From Fictibacillus solisalsi (GTDB lineage Bacteria; Bacillota; Bacilli; Bacillales; Fictibacillaceae): DNA of 64,000 bases. This document shows, one piece after another, positions 41,134 to 50,770 of the stretch (its first letter is position 1; every line of letters begins with the position of its first letter). The stretch lies in NCBI RefSeq assembly GCF_900103485.1, contig NZ_FNHW01000005.1:62001-126000 (forward strand), given 5' to 3'. The translations under genes and the position numbers were made by a program. The notes beneath the pieces were generated by a model, which made no database searches, was not told the DNA's origin, and saw only the letters and a program-made list of their open reading frames with translations.

Positions 41134-42866
41134 TGGAACTTATAAAAATTTATAAACACCACTTAACCAAAAGAACCCCATTGTATATTATCGCCTTTGT
41201 TTTTCTTCTCTCCTCAGAAATTCTAAATGTCATTCCTCCCAAAATTATTGGAAACATTATTGATGATATTGAAAAACACCAACTTACCTATCCAGGTCTT
41301 TTTCAAGGTGTTCTTCCTCTCTTTGGCATTGCTTTATTGCATTATATTGTGATTTATATTTGGTCTTCCAGTTTATTTGGGGGAGAATTCTATATCCAGA
41401 AAGTTTTACGGAAAAGTCTTTTTTCTCGTACCATCAATTATCTACCATTAAAAAATAAGCATTCGGGCAATGTCATGACACTTATGAATACTGACATTTC
41501 AACGATCGGGGTTGCCTATGGTTTTGGAATTTTAAGCTTTATGAGTACGGTAATTGGTTTTGCAGTTGTTCTTTTTACAATGAGTACATTTGTTAGTTGG
41601 AAATTAACCCTTGCCTCTCTGGCTCCGATGCCATTCATCATTTATTTTGTGAAAAAACTAGGGGATGCGACACATAAGAAAACAGTGGATTTCCAGTCTA
41701 GGGAAAGTGCGTTGAACTCTGAGTTATCAGTTTTTGTTGAAGGGATTCGGTTGATTAGGATTTATGGTCTGGAACAAGTATATCTAAAGAAAATTCATAA
41801 GGCTAATCGAAGATGGAAGGAAGCAGGTATTCACTTTAACAAAACAGCCGAGCTGTATCATCCCATGGTCACTACGCTACTTCGGACTAGTTATGCTATT
41901 GCTATTGGGTATGGCGCGTATTTAATCTCCAGAGGTGAATTGACAATTGGTCAACTTATCGCCTTTACGATGTATATCAACCTTTTAAATTGGCCTGTGA
42001 CAGCATTCGGTGACTTCATTAATCTTTTTCAACAGGGAAATGCTAGCGCTTCTCGCTTTAATCGAGAATTGTCCACTCCACCAACTAAGAAGCAAGACCA
42101 GGTCATCAAGTCAGTCGATTCCATTGAATTCGAAAATTTCAATTTGGTGATTGACGGAAAAAATCGATTGGAAAACATCAATGTGAAAATCAATAAGGGG
42201 GAAATTATAGCCATTGTAGGAAAAACGGGAAGTGGGAAATCTTCCTTATTGCAGTACCTCGCTGGGGAAGTCAAAGGTGGAGCAGGAAAAGCCTTATTAT
42301 CGAACGTTCCCATTGAAAATCTTTCCCAAAAAGAATTATCAGCTGTCGTGTCCTTTTGTCCTCAGCACCCTGCTAATCTATCAAAGAATATTTTAGAAAA
42401 TATAAAGTTAGCGAATCCTAAGGCGACTGAGGATGAAGTATCCAAGGTTTTAACTATTTCATCACTTAATGAAGAACTTAGGAACTCCAACCTTACCGTA
42501 AATTCTGTTATTGGTGGTAATGGAAAAAACCTCTCAGGTGGCCAACATCAAAAGCTCTCCCTCGCTCGCGCTATTTTAAAAAAGTGTGACCTGCTTTTAC
42601 TTGATGACGTATTTTCTTCAATGGATGCTGAAAATGCATTAAGCATCTTTACTAATTTGCTGAAAGAAAGAAAAGGAACAACGACCATCTTTGCTACAAA
42701 TAACTTGGAACAAGCCGCTGTTGCTGATCGAATTTTTGTGCTTATAAATGGGGAAATTGTTGAAAGTGGAAGCCACCAGAGCCTTATAGAAGAAGGAAAT
42801 TGGTATGCAAAACACTATAACAAATCAAAGCAGTTAACTTTATTGGGTTACGAAGAGAGAAGGTAA
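41133..42866 (+). CDS. ABC transporter half, fused membrane and ATPase domains (degenerate Walker B/H-loop)
   Basis: 577 residues: about six membrane helices (1-300), then ATPase with Walker A GKTGSGKSS, signature LSGGQ and Walker B LLLLDDVFS with Asp in place of the catalytic Glu; the H-loop reads FATNNLEQ with Asn in place of His. One base overlaps the previous gene. Forms the non-hydrolytic half with the transporter at 43074. Type IV exporter fold; likely product export. Confidence 0.9.
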   Translation: MELIKIYKHHLTKRTPLYIIAFVFLLSSEILNVIPPKIIGNIIDDIEKHQLTYPGLFQGVLPLFGIALLHYIVIYIWSSSLFGGEFYIQKVLRKSLFSRTINYLPLKNKHSGNVMTLMNTDISTIGVAYGFGILSFMSTVIGFAVVLFTMSTFVSWKLTLASLAPMPFIIYFVKKLGDATHKKTVDFQSRESALNSELSVFVEGIRLIRIYGLEQVYLKKIHKANRRWKEAGIHFNKTAELYHPMVTTLLRTSYAIAIGYGAYLISRGELTIGQLIAFTMYINLLNWPVTAFGDFINLFQQGNASASRFNRELSTPPTKKQDQVIKSVDSIEFENFNLVIDGKNRLENINVKINKGEIIAIVGKTGSGKSSLLQYLAGEVKGGAGKALLSNVPIENLSQKELSAVVSFCPQHPANLSKNILENIKLANPKATEDEVSKVLTISSLNEELRNSNLTVNSVIGGNGKNLSGGQHQKLSLARAILKKCDLLLLDDVFSSMDAENALSIFTNLLKERKGTTTIFATNNLEQAAVADRIFVLINGEIVESGSHQSLIEEGNWYAKHYNKSKQLTLLGYEERR

Positions 42867-42873
42867 AGAACAT

Positions 42874-43053
42874 ATGATTGAATACTTTAAATTTGTAGAT
42901 GGAGTTCGTATAGTTACCAAAATTGAACAAGATCCAACAGCTCGTTTAAAAGAAAGGGCGGCAAGTTTAGAAAAGCAAGGTTTTACAGAAGAGCCTACAA
43001 CAATCAATAAATGTCTTTTTGAATTAGAAGAAGTTGTCAATGAGCAGAAATAA
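42874..43053 (+). CDS. Small hypothetical protein (59 aa) between the ABC genes
   Basis: ATG at 42874 with AGAAGG upstream, stop at 43053, 59 residues: MIEYFKFVDGVRIVTKIE then a charged helix (LKERAASLEKQG) and CLFELEEVVNEQK. It fills the gap between the two ABC transporter genes in the same direction. No family recognised; soluble. May be an exporter subunit or immunity/chaperone peptide. Confidence 0.6.
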   Translation: MIEYFKFVDGVRIVTKIEQDPTARLKERAASLEKQGFTEEPTTINKCLFELEEVVNEQK

Positions 43054-43073
43054 CATTAAGGGGGGAGGGTAAC

Positions 43074-44795
43074 ATGAAAGATCCAACGCTTAACCGGTTG
43101 CTACATTACATTCTTTTATATAAACGACCCTTTATTGTTAGCAATATCTTGTTAATCCTTGCAGTAGGAATTGATTTATTTATTCCTTATATGGTAAAAG
43201 TTCTTTTGGATAGGTTTAGCGATCAAGGGTTTAATTCGGGATTATTTATGGCAATCGTTATTTTTGTGCTTTGTATCACAGTCTCTGGGATTCTTAATTA
43301 CGTTCATGATTATTTTTTCTCAAACTATATCTTTCGTGTAATTGAAAAAATCAGAGAGGATTTTATTAACTTCTTGGATAGGCTACCAAAACTATTCTAT
43401 GATAAGACTCCTACAGGGGACCTTATCAACAAGGCAATAAATGAAATAAAGAACATCAAAAATTTGTATCATAACTTTCTTGGCGGGTTCGTCGTAAGTG
43501 TGCTTCAATTACTCGGTATATACAGTGTTCTTTTTTTTATAAATTCATTTTTTGCAGTAATGGCCCTCTCGGTTCCCATTGTCTTTTTGATAGTAAATTA
43601 TCTCGTTAATTCACCTGTCAATCAGTATGTGAAACGAATCCAATCTGAACTGAACCAATTGAACATACTGATGGTAGATATGTTGAAAAATCTTTCGATT
43701 ATCCGATTGAATTCCGCTGAAAACCATCTTGAGAAAGAATACTCAAGGACCAACAACGTTCTCTACAAAAATATGCTTAAAAGGATGCATATCTTACATC
43801 TGACGGATGTCAACTTTAACGGTTTATTTCAAGGAGTCTTAATTGCTGTAGTTTTACTGTTTTTTGGGGGGAAAATACTCGAAGGACAGTATACGGTTGG
43901 AGTAATCTATTTGTTAATTGATTATTCCAGACGTATTTTCAACATTTTTAGAGGCATTAATTCACAATGGGTTCAATCTCTAACTTCTTTAGAATCGGCG
44001 AACCGTGTTTTTTCAGTATACGAAAACAATGAACATGAAACTGAAGAACAATTATCTCAAAAAAGAATTTTCAAAGGGGACATTCAGTTTCGAAAAGCAA
44101 GCTTCAGTTATGAGGGGCGTCCGGTCCTTCAAAACTTGAACCTTTCCATTGAGAGTGGCAAGACTATAGCTTTAGTTGGAAAAACAGGTACGGGTAAAAG
44201 TACATTAATCAATTTATTATTAGGATTTTATTCTCTTGATAAGGGAGAGATTTTAATCGATCAATACAATATTGATGATGTTAACAAAAGAGATCTGAGA
44301 AGCCAAATAGCTTATGTGGATCAACATAGCTATGAATTCGACATCGAATATTTAAATGAATTAACTAGCCAGCAATTCGATCAGCTTCAACAAATTATTT
44401 CGAAACTTGGACTTGCAAGTCTTGCCGATACTATTAGAGAGCATCGAATACAAGAGGTCTATGGTTTATCTATTGGAGAAAAGCAACTTCTAACCGTCGC
44501 TTTAGCACTAATAAAAGATGTGAAAATTATCATTTTAGATGAAGCGACATCGAATCAGGATCTTGAAACTGAAAAGAAAGTATTTGAATTGTTTTCTGAT
44601 AATTTCCATGACAAGACTGTTATTATGGTGGCTCACCGGTTGGCAACGTTAAAAGAAGCAGATAAAATCGTCGTACTTAAAAACGGACAAATAAGTGAAA
44701 TGGGAACTTATACAGAATTGATGGACAAACAAGGTCATTTTTTCCACCTGTCCACCATACAAGCGAAAAAATTAGAAATTGATAAGGAGGCGTAG
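43074..44795 (+). CDS. ABC transporter half with catalytic ATPase site
   Basis: 573 residues: six membrane helices then ATPase with Walker A GKTGTGKSTL, Walker B IILDEATS with Glu and H-loop VAHRLATL; its signature is degenerate (LSIGE). It complements the partner at 41133, whose LSGGQ is intact. This is the asymmetric arrangement of heterodimeric exporters. AAGGGGGGAGG lies 4 bases before the ATG. Likely exports the product. Carbamoyltransferase genes follow 2 bases later. Confidence 0.9.
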   Translation: MKDPTLNRLLHYILLYKRPFIVSNILLILAVGIDLFIPYMVKVLLDRFSDQGFNSGLFMAIVIFVLCITVSGILNYVHDYFFSNYIFRVIEKIREDFINFLDRLPKLFYDKTPTGDLINKAINEIKNIKNLYHNFLGGFVVSVLQLLGIYSVLFFINSFFAVMALSVPIVFLIVNYLVNSPVNQYVKRIQSELNQLNILMVDMLKNLSIIRLNSAENHLEKEYSRTNNVLYKNMLKRMHILHLTDVNFNGLFQGVLIAVVLLFFGGKILEGQYTVGVIYLLIDYSRRIFNIFRGINSQWVQSLTSLESANRVFSVYENNEHETEEQLSQKRIFKGDIQFRKASFSYEGRPVLQNLNLSIESGKTIALVGKTGTGKSTLINLLLGFYSLDKGEILIDQYNIDDVNKRDLRSQIAYVDQHSYEFDIEYLNELTSQQFDQLQQIISKLGLASLADTIREHRIQEVYGLSIGEKQLLTVALALIKDVKIIILDEATSNQDLETEKKVFELFSDNFHDKTVIMVAHRLATLKEADKIVVLKNGQISEMGTYTELMDKQGHFFHLSTIQAKKLEIDKEA

Positions 44796-44796
44796 G

Positions 44797-46416
44797 ATGA
44801 ACATCTTAGGTTTAGGAGGCTCTATTCATGATTATTCAGCTTGTTTAACGTCCGGTAGTGAGATAGTGCATTATATCGAAGAGGAGCGATTGTTGAAAAT
44901 CAAACATGCACTTAATATTGGACGTAAAACGGTCATGAATAAAGCTGCAGAGTATTGCTTGATGGAAAGTAACCTAAAGGAATCAGACTTGGATATGATT
45001 GTCACCACCGATATTGTTGAGCCAGCATACTATTCCCGATTTTCACATCATGACATGCAAATTATCAATCATCATCTGTCCCATGCCGCTTCATCATTTT
45101 ATCCATCTCCCTTTCGTGATGCAGCTATCTTGGTTGTTGATGGAAGAGGAAGCTCTATTGAGGAAGACACAAAAGAGACAATCTCTTTTTATTATGGTGA
45201 GGGAAACCAAATTCAAGAACTAAAAAAAAGCAAAGGTAAAGAACATCAGGAGCTCATTACAAATTCATTAGGATGTTTTTATGAAGAAGTGACCAAGGCA
45301 ATTGGATTTGAGTTTTTACAGGACGGGAAAACAATGGGTCTTGCCCCATATGGTACAGATAAATACGTCAATAAGTTTCATGATTTTTTCGGTAGGGATG
45401 AACAAGGGATGTTTTTGCAGACAGCCTCCCAACTTCAAAGCCTACGAGATTTTATCATTGAAGAAATTGGTACTTCTTTAGACCCGGATCAGTGTAAGGC
45501 GGACTTTGCTTTTGCAGTGCAACACCATACGGAGGAGTACTTAATACACGCATGCCAATTTCTTTATCAACTGACTAAATCTAAAAATCTTTGTTTATCG
45601 GGAGGTGTGGCATTGAACAGTGTTGCAAACAATAAAATTGCTCAACATACTCCTTTCGAGAACATTTACATCTTTCCCGCTGCCGGTGATGCAGGGACAG
45701 CTGTAGGATGTGCGTTGTATGGATATTATGCGTTACATGACAACCCTAGGATTGTTACTGAATCCGGCATGTGTACTCCCTACCTCGGCAAAGAGTATTC
45801 GAAGGAGTCAATAAAAAAAGCAATTGATCAACACGCTGAAGAGTTGATCATTCATCATCCCCCTAATCTTACTGAGTATGTATCGGATCTATTAGCGGAC
45901 GGTAAGATTGTTGGTTGGTTTCAAGGAAGATCAGAAGCTGGACCAAGATCGCTTGGCAACCGGAGTATCCTCGCCGATCCAAGAAGAAAAGATATGAAAG
46001 ACACGATTAATAAACGTATCAAGCACCGAGAGCCGTTTCGTCCTTTCGCTCCAGCCATTCTGGAAGAACATGCCCATTCTTATTTCTCCTTACAATCTCC
46101 CTCTCCATATATGCTTTTTGTTTCCAAAATTTCACCTTCAAAACGGAATCAAATTCCTGCTGTTACTCATGTGGATGGCACTGGTCGGGTTCAGACGGTG
46201 TCAAAAACAATGAATCCCCTCTTACATTCATTGCTAGAGTGTTTCTATAATAAAACCGGCGTTCCGGTTTTATTGAATACCTCCTTTAATGACAATGGGC
46301 AACCTATCATTGAATCCCCGATGGATGCAGTTGTCACATTTCTTAAGTTGGATCTAGATTATCTTGTTGTTGGAGAATATGTACTAGCAAAATCAGACGG
46401 GATTAAAGAGGTGTAA
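44797..46416 (+). CDS. NodU/CmcH-type O-carbamoyltransferase 1
   Basis: 539 residues. N-terminal Kae1-like domain (LGLGGSIHDYSACL start; metal segment NHHLSHAASSFYPSP; MGLAPYG) and C-terminal YrdC-like carbamoyl-phosphate domain with SEAGPRSLGNRSILADPR. All landmarks are intact. ATG at 44797 has AAGGAGGCGTAGG upstream; a start at 44779 extends into the ABC gene. Role: adds a carbamoyl group from carbamoyl phosphate to a hydroxyl, via carbamoyl-AMP, as in tobramycin, Nod-factor and cephamycin tailoring. Confidence 0.93.
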   Translation: MNILGLGGSIHDYSACLTSGSEIVHYIEEERLLKIKHALNIGRKTVMNKAAEYCLMESNLKESDLDMIVTTDIVEPAYYSRFSHHDMQIINHHLSHAASSFYPSPFRDAAILVVDGRGSSIEEDTKETISFYYGEGNQIQELKKSKGKEHQELITNSLGCFYEEVTKAIGFEFLQDGKTMGLAPYGTDKYVNKFHDFFGRDEQGMFLQTASQLQSLRDFIIEEIGTSLDPDQCKADFAFAVQHHTEEYLIHACQFLYQLTKSKNLCLSGGVALNSVANNKIAQHTPFENIYIFPAAGDAGTAVGCALYGYYALHDNPRIVTESGMCTPYLGKEYSKESIKKAIDQHAEELIIHHPPNLTEYVSDLLADGKIVGWFQGRSEAGPRSLGNRSILADPRRKDMKDTINKRIKHREPFRPFAPAILEEHAHSYFSLQSPSPYMLFVSKISPSKRNQIPAVTHVDGTGRVQTVSKTMNPLLHSLLECFYNKTGVPVLLNTSFNDNGQPIIESPMDAVVTFLKLDLDYLVVGEYVLAKSDGIKEV

Positions 46417-46418
46417 GT

Positions 46419-48353
46419 ATGAGAAATGGATACTATTTATCAACCTACCTACATATTGATCCGATTGACCATCTTCTGAACAAAATCGTTAGGCATGACC
46501 AAAACCTAGCGTTATTTAAAAAAACCAATGAACACATCGAGTTAATAAGATTTTGGGAGTTAGAGAGGATTTCGGGAATTAAAGAACATCATCAATCATT
46601 TGCCAGTTTAGAACAAGCCTATGATACGATTAATCTTTTATTGTGTCCTCTTGGCCTATCTTTAGATGATATAGAGGAAATTTGGGGAACTCCTAGTTTG
46701 GATACAACGAATGATTATCATTCCTTAAACGATTATCCCAATTTGTCGTACCATAGCATATCGCATTTGTTTTCTTCCATAATGCTTAATTCTAATCATT
46801 ATTATGAGGATAACATCATTGGATTTGCAGTAGATGGCGGACCGGATGGTGTTATCGATGCTAGTGAACGTATTAAAAAGCCGTACTATGCAGGGTGCTT
46901 TGTTCACAATGGGAATATAGAGCTGTTTCCAGTGGAATCCCCAGGGCTTTTGTGGGGTTGGGCTATGTTCTATTTCGGAATGAAGGAAGGAACGTTGATG
47001 GCGCTCGCTTCTGCCAGTAACAGTAGGGCATATATTAATTATGAGCATCATATACCCATCTATGATGGGAAAGGATATTTTGGAAAAGAAAACTATTTCG
47101 AATCAATCTATAAACAAATAAGCAGGTTTACAACAGCCGATGAGGGCGTTTTATTCAACTATTTTGATCCTCGTTTTACTGAAGAGGAAAATAAAATCAG
47201 TATGTTGATGAAAATCATCCAAGAAGCATCCTATACAATCATGGAATTGAACATTGACCGAGCGATTAAACGGTTTGGTTTTGATCCAAAGGATGTCCAT
47301 TTAGCCATGTCTGGTGGATTTACATTGAATTGTCCCACCAACAGCTATCTGATGAAAAAGTATGGATTTAAAAACTTTATTGCTCCCCCATGTGTTGGAG
47401 ATAGCGGATTATCACTTGGAATGGGATTGTATGCCTTTTATAAGAAGATGGGGAGATTTTCATTTTCAATGGACCATCCGTTCTTTGGGGAAAATGATCC
47501 AATAAATCTAAATACACTCTGGAAGAACTACGAGGAATATATCGAGCAGATTTCACCCCTAGACTTTGACACAGCAGTAGAAGATATCGCTATAGATCCT
47601 GTTGTGTGGTTTAATGGCCATTCGGAAATTGGACCCCGGGCACTCGGCAATCGTTCCATTATCAGTGATCCCCGATCCCAACGAATGAAAGATCGCTTGA
47701 ACGAAATCAAGCAGCGTGAGTGGTGGAGACCTGTTGCACCAATGGTACTTGATAAACTAGCTGACCAATGGTTTAAGGATTTTTATCCTTCCCCTTTAAT
47801 GCTCCATACATTTCTAATTCAACCAGAAAAGGTGAGCGAAATTCCTGCTGTAGCTCATTTAGACGACTCAGCTCGGGTGCAATCTATATCTAAAGAGCAA
47901 AATCCTCTTATGTATAAGTTAATTAAACACTTTTATACTAAAACGGGAGTACCCATTCTTTGCAATACTTCTTTAAATGACAAAGGAGAACCAATTATTA
48001 ATAGGGCAGAGGAGGCCATTAATTTTTGCCTACGAAAAGGATTAAAATTGCTCTATATCAACGGTTACCGCATTTCACTTAAAAATCATCACCTTTTCCC
48101 TGAACCTGGACCTAAAAAGAGAAGGTTAGAAATTGATTGTCTTTCTGAAGTGCAGAGAAAAGAACTTTGGGCGAAAGTAAATCCTCACAATATTCCTCTT
48201 AAGTTACTCGATTACTATCGTGAACCTCTGGAACATGTTCGTTTTCTCTATGATTATGACTTAACAAAAGAGGACGATGCAAAACGATTGATCAATGATA
48301 TACGTCCATTAATGAAGCATTCCATGTTTGCTTCCAAAGGAGACGACCGTTGA
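46419..48353 (+). CDS. Carbamoyltransferase 2 (longer NodU-like)
   Basis: 644 residues. YrdC-type motif SEIGPRALGNRSIISDPR is intact, AMSGGFTLNCP matches the Kae1-like region, and the N-terminal half has LSYHSISHLFSS where the metal His lie. It carries a C-terminal extension (about 75 residues with MKHSMFASKGDDR at the end) absent from copy 1. Starts 2 bases after copy 1 and overlaps copy 3 by 4 bases. Probably carbamoylates a different hydroxyl. Confidence 0.88.
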   Translation: MRNGYYLSTYLHIDPIDHLLNKIVRHDQNLALFKKTNEHIELIRFWELERISGIKEHHQSFASLEQAYDTINLLLCPLGLSLDDIEEIWGTPSLDTTNDYHSLNDYPNLSYHSISHLFSSIMLNSNHYYEDNIIGFAVDGGPDGVIDASERIKKPYYAGCFVHNGNIELFPVESPGLLWGWAMFYFGMKEGTLMALASASNSRAYINYEHHIPIYDGKGYFGKENYFESIYKQISRFTTADEGVLFNYFDPRFTEEENKISMLMKIIQEASYTIMELNIDRAIKRFGFDPKDVHLAMSGGFTLNCPTNSYLMKKYGFKNFIAPPCVGDSGLSLGMGLYAFYKKMGRFSFSMDHPFFGENDPINLNTLWKNYEEYIEQISPLDFDTAVEDIAIDPVVWFNGHSEIGPRALGNRSIISDPRSQRMKDRLNEIKQREWWRPVAPMVLDKLADQWFKDFYPSPLMLHTFLIQPEKVSEIPAVAHLDDSARVQSISKEQNPLMYKLIKHFYTKTGVPILCNTSLNDKGEPIINRAEEAINFCLRKGLKLLYINGYRISLKNHHLFPEPGPKKRRLEIDCLSEVQRKELWAKVNPHNIPLKLLDYYREPLEHVRFLYDYDLTKEDDAKRLINDIRPLMKHSMFASKGDDR

Positions 48354-49921
48354 ATATTTTAGGCCTTGGGGGCTCCATTCATGATTTTTCAGCCTGTATC
48401 TTATCCAAGGGTGAAACAGCTGTGGCCATCGAAGAAGAAAGACTGACGAAAAAGAAATATGCTGTACACAATCGGTCAACGTTTAGATGCAAAGCTGCTG
48501 AATATTGTCTCTCGGCTTTAGACCTCTCCATGGATCAAATCGATGCTGTCGTTGGAAATGATCTTATTGAATCCGATTATTACATGAAGTATGCAGACAA
48601 GATAAAATTATATAACCATCATCTGACCCATGCGTCTTCTACCTATTATCCTTCGCCTTATGATGAGGCCGCTGTGCTCGTTATAGATGGAAGAGGTAGT
48701 TACATTAATGAAGAGAAGCGGATACGTGAAACCATTAGCATGTATGTAGCAGACTTAAATGAGATTCATTGTATTCAAAAAAGTAGTGGACAAGAGACAG
48801 ATGAATTTAGCATCGTTACGAATTCCATCGGAATGTTTTTACAGTATGTCACGGTTGGAATGGGCTATTCCGAAATGAATGAAATAAAGATGATTAAACT
48901 AAGTCATGGGGGAACAGATAGATTCTTAGAGGATTTTAATGATTTTTACACCTTACACAATGGTCAGTTTCTCCAAGGCTTTGAAGAGTTAGAGGCGTTA
49001 AAACAATATCTAGAGGAAAAGCTGAAAGAGGCAAGCGAGCCTAATTCCATAGTACAGTGTAAAAAGGATCTGGCGTTTGCTGCTCAATATCATCTTGAAC
49101 GGATTGTTGTCTACCTTTGTCAAAGGCTCTATCAAATCACTAAAAAGCAGAATCTTTGTCTTGCAGGTGGAATTTTTGAAAATGCTCAACTTTTAATGAA
49201 AATAAAAAATGAAGTCCCTTTTCAAAACATCTATACTCCATCCTTCATGGGGGATGCCGGAACCAGTATTGGAGCTGCCTTGCTCTACCATCATACTACA
49301 AATAAATTGGTGAAAAAGAGACCAGATTTACAGGTTGGGGGAAAGTGCTATTCAACCGAAGAGCTTGTTAACCACCTAAGTGAATCGAAATATCGTATAT
49401 ACACAAAAGAAGAGCTTATCAAAGTTACTGCCCAGTTATTAACACGGGGTTACCTGATCGGTATCTTTACCGGTAAAAGTAGCTTTGGAAGATATCCCAA
49501 TGGCCAGCGAAATATAGTAGGAGATGCAAGGGTGATGGGGCTTAAGAAAAAACTGCTATGGACTAAAAAGAGAGAAAGCCTTGACCCATTTAGCATATTG
49601 AATTTGGAGCAATCTCAACAAATTACTACTTCATCGGTGTTCAATCTGTGTTATTTAAAAGAACCTGATCAATTTCCACTCGTGATCAATGAAGACCATT
49701 CCACCTACTTCCTACCCGTGAAAAAGAACACCTTTATATCACAAATATTGGAGGAATATTACACTTTAAGTGACATTCCTTTTCTCCTGAATACGCCATT
49801 GAAAAAATCAGATGAGACCCTAATCGAGACACCAATGGAAGCTTTTGATTTCTTCCGTTCTACCGATTTGGACGCGTTGGTATTGGAGGACCATCTCATT
49901 GTGAAAAATAGCAATTCATAA
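48350..49921 (+). CDS. Carbamoyltransferase 3, C-terminal motif degenerate
   Basis: 523 residues. The Kae1-like half keeps the metal segment YNHHLTHASSTYYPSP and ILGLGGSIHDFSACI, but MGLAPYG is IKLSHGG, SGGVALN is AGGIFENA and the C-terminal EAGPRSLGNRS is FGRYPNGQRN. The LNTSFN segment is LNTPLKK. It may not use carbamoyl phosphate. TTG start. Likely a partner or substrate-binding subunit of copy 1, of which it is a closer relative than copy 2. Confidence 0.78.
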   Translation: MNILGLGGSIHDFSACILSKGETAVAIEEERLTKKKYAVHNRSTFRCKAAEYCLSALDLSMDQIDAVVGNDLIESDYYMKYADKIKLYNHHLTHASSTYYPSPYDEAAVLVIDGRGSYINEEKRIRETISMYVADLNEIHCIQKSSGQETDEFSIVTNSIGMFLQYVTVGMGYSEMNEIKMIKLSHGGTDRFLEDFNDFYTLHNGQFLQGFEELEALKQYLEEKLKEASEPNSIVQCKKDLAFAAQYHLERIVVYLCQRLYQITKKQNLCLAGGIFENAQLLMKIKNEVPFQNIYTPSFMGDAGTSIGAALLYHHTTNKLVKKRPDLQVGGKCYSTEELVNHLSESKYRIYTKEELIKVTAQLLTRGYLIGIFTGKSSFGRYPNGQRNIVGDARVMGLKKKLLWTKKRESLDPFSILNLEQSQQITTSSVFNLCYLKEPDQFPLVINEDHSTYFLPVKKNTFISQILEEYYTLSDIPFLLNTPLKKSDETLIETPMEAFDFFRSTDLDALVLEDHLIVKNSNS

Positions 49922-49927
49922 AATACG

Positions 49928-49959
49928 AAACAACCCACCAATTATTTGGTGGGTTGTTT
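49928..49959. terminator. Bidirectional intrinsic terminator
   Basis: AAACAACCCACCAA pairs perfectly with TTGGTGGGTTGTTT around a 4-base loop. It ends the carbamoyltransferase run and the convergent PhyH operon. Confidence 0.85.
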
Positions 49960-49960
49960 T

Positions 49961-50770
49961 CTATCCATCTGTATCTCGATCATAAATTAGAGGATTTAAC
50001 CATGTATCGGCAAAATCTCCAACACGCCTATTCGGAAAGTAGGTTCCCAGATGAGTTTGTCTGGCTTCATTGTCTCCAGGGTCAACGATCTTCGCTGGAT
50101 CTGCATAATAGGTGATCGTCATGACTTCACGGTCTATAGGCAAAGGGTTTCTATTAGCACTATGAAGGATCCAACCCTCATGAAAAGTGGCATCCCCGGC
50201 ATTCATCTTTCCGTAGTTTTCGATGTGCAAATTGTTTTTTAGAGCTTTCTTTAACGTAATTTCTTTCTGTTGATGGCTCGATGATACAAAGGACAACGAT
50301 CCTAAGCTCTCAGGAATGTCCACAAGAGGCATCCACATGGTGACTTTTTTATCTGGGTCCAATTCAATCATGTAATGGTTGTCTTGATGCCAGGGGGTAG
50401 GTCCTCCGCCCGCCTCCTTAAAAAAAGACTGATCCAAATAGAGCCTTACCCGATTAACTCCTAAAAGGTCAGCAGCAATTTTACCAAACCGTTTCGCAGT
50501 AACGAACCTTTTAATCGATTCGTGTTTTCTCCATAAATTTATTGTTTGGAGAAAGGCTTGTCCAAATGTGTCTCGTTCTTTTAATGGCCTAACCTCTTGG
50601 TTATACTGTTTGACGGCTTGCTTAATGAGTGGCCGAAAAATAGCCAGCTCTGGTCCATTAACTAGGTTTTCAAGTTTCACATGTCCCTTTTTACGAAAGG
50701 TGGTTATTTGGTTGGAGGAAACGGGGTAAGGTCGGTCTAAATCGAAGGAAGAGGAAGTTGGTTTACTCAT
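49961..50770 (-). CDS. PhyH-family Fe(II)/2-oxoglutarate oxygenase
   Basis: 269 residues. Iron triad from WHQDNHY and the distal His of GWILHSANRNP. Similar to the next gene on the minus strand (50763). ATG at 50770 was chosen because GGATGG lies 8 bases before it; ATG at 50782 is possible and overlaps the upstream gene more. Fe/2OG hydroxylase of unknown substrate. Coupled in a 6-gene operon with the heptose genes. Confidence 0.86.
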   Translation of the reverse strand: MSKPTSSSFDLDRPYPVSSNQITTFRKKGHVKLENLVNGPELAIFRPLIKQAVKQYNQEVRPLKERDTFGQAFLQTINLWRKHESIKRFVTAKRFGKIAADLLGVNRVRLYLDQSFFKEAGGGPTPWHQDNHYMIELDPDKKVTMWMPLVDIPESLGSLSFVSSSHQQKEITLKKALKNNLHIENYGKMNAGDATFHEGWILHSANRNPLPIDREVMTITYYADPAKIVDPGDNEARQTHLGTYFPNRRVGDFADTWLNPLIYDRDTDG

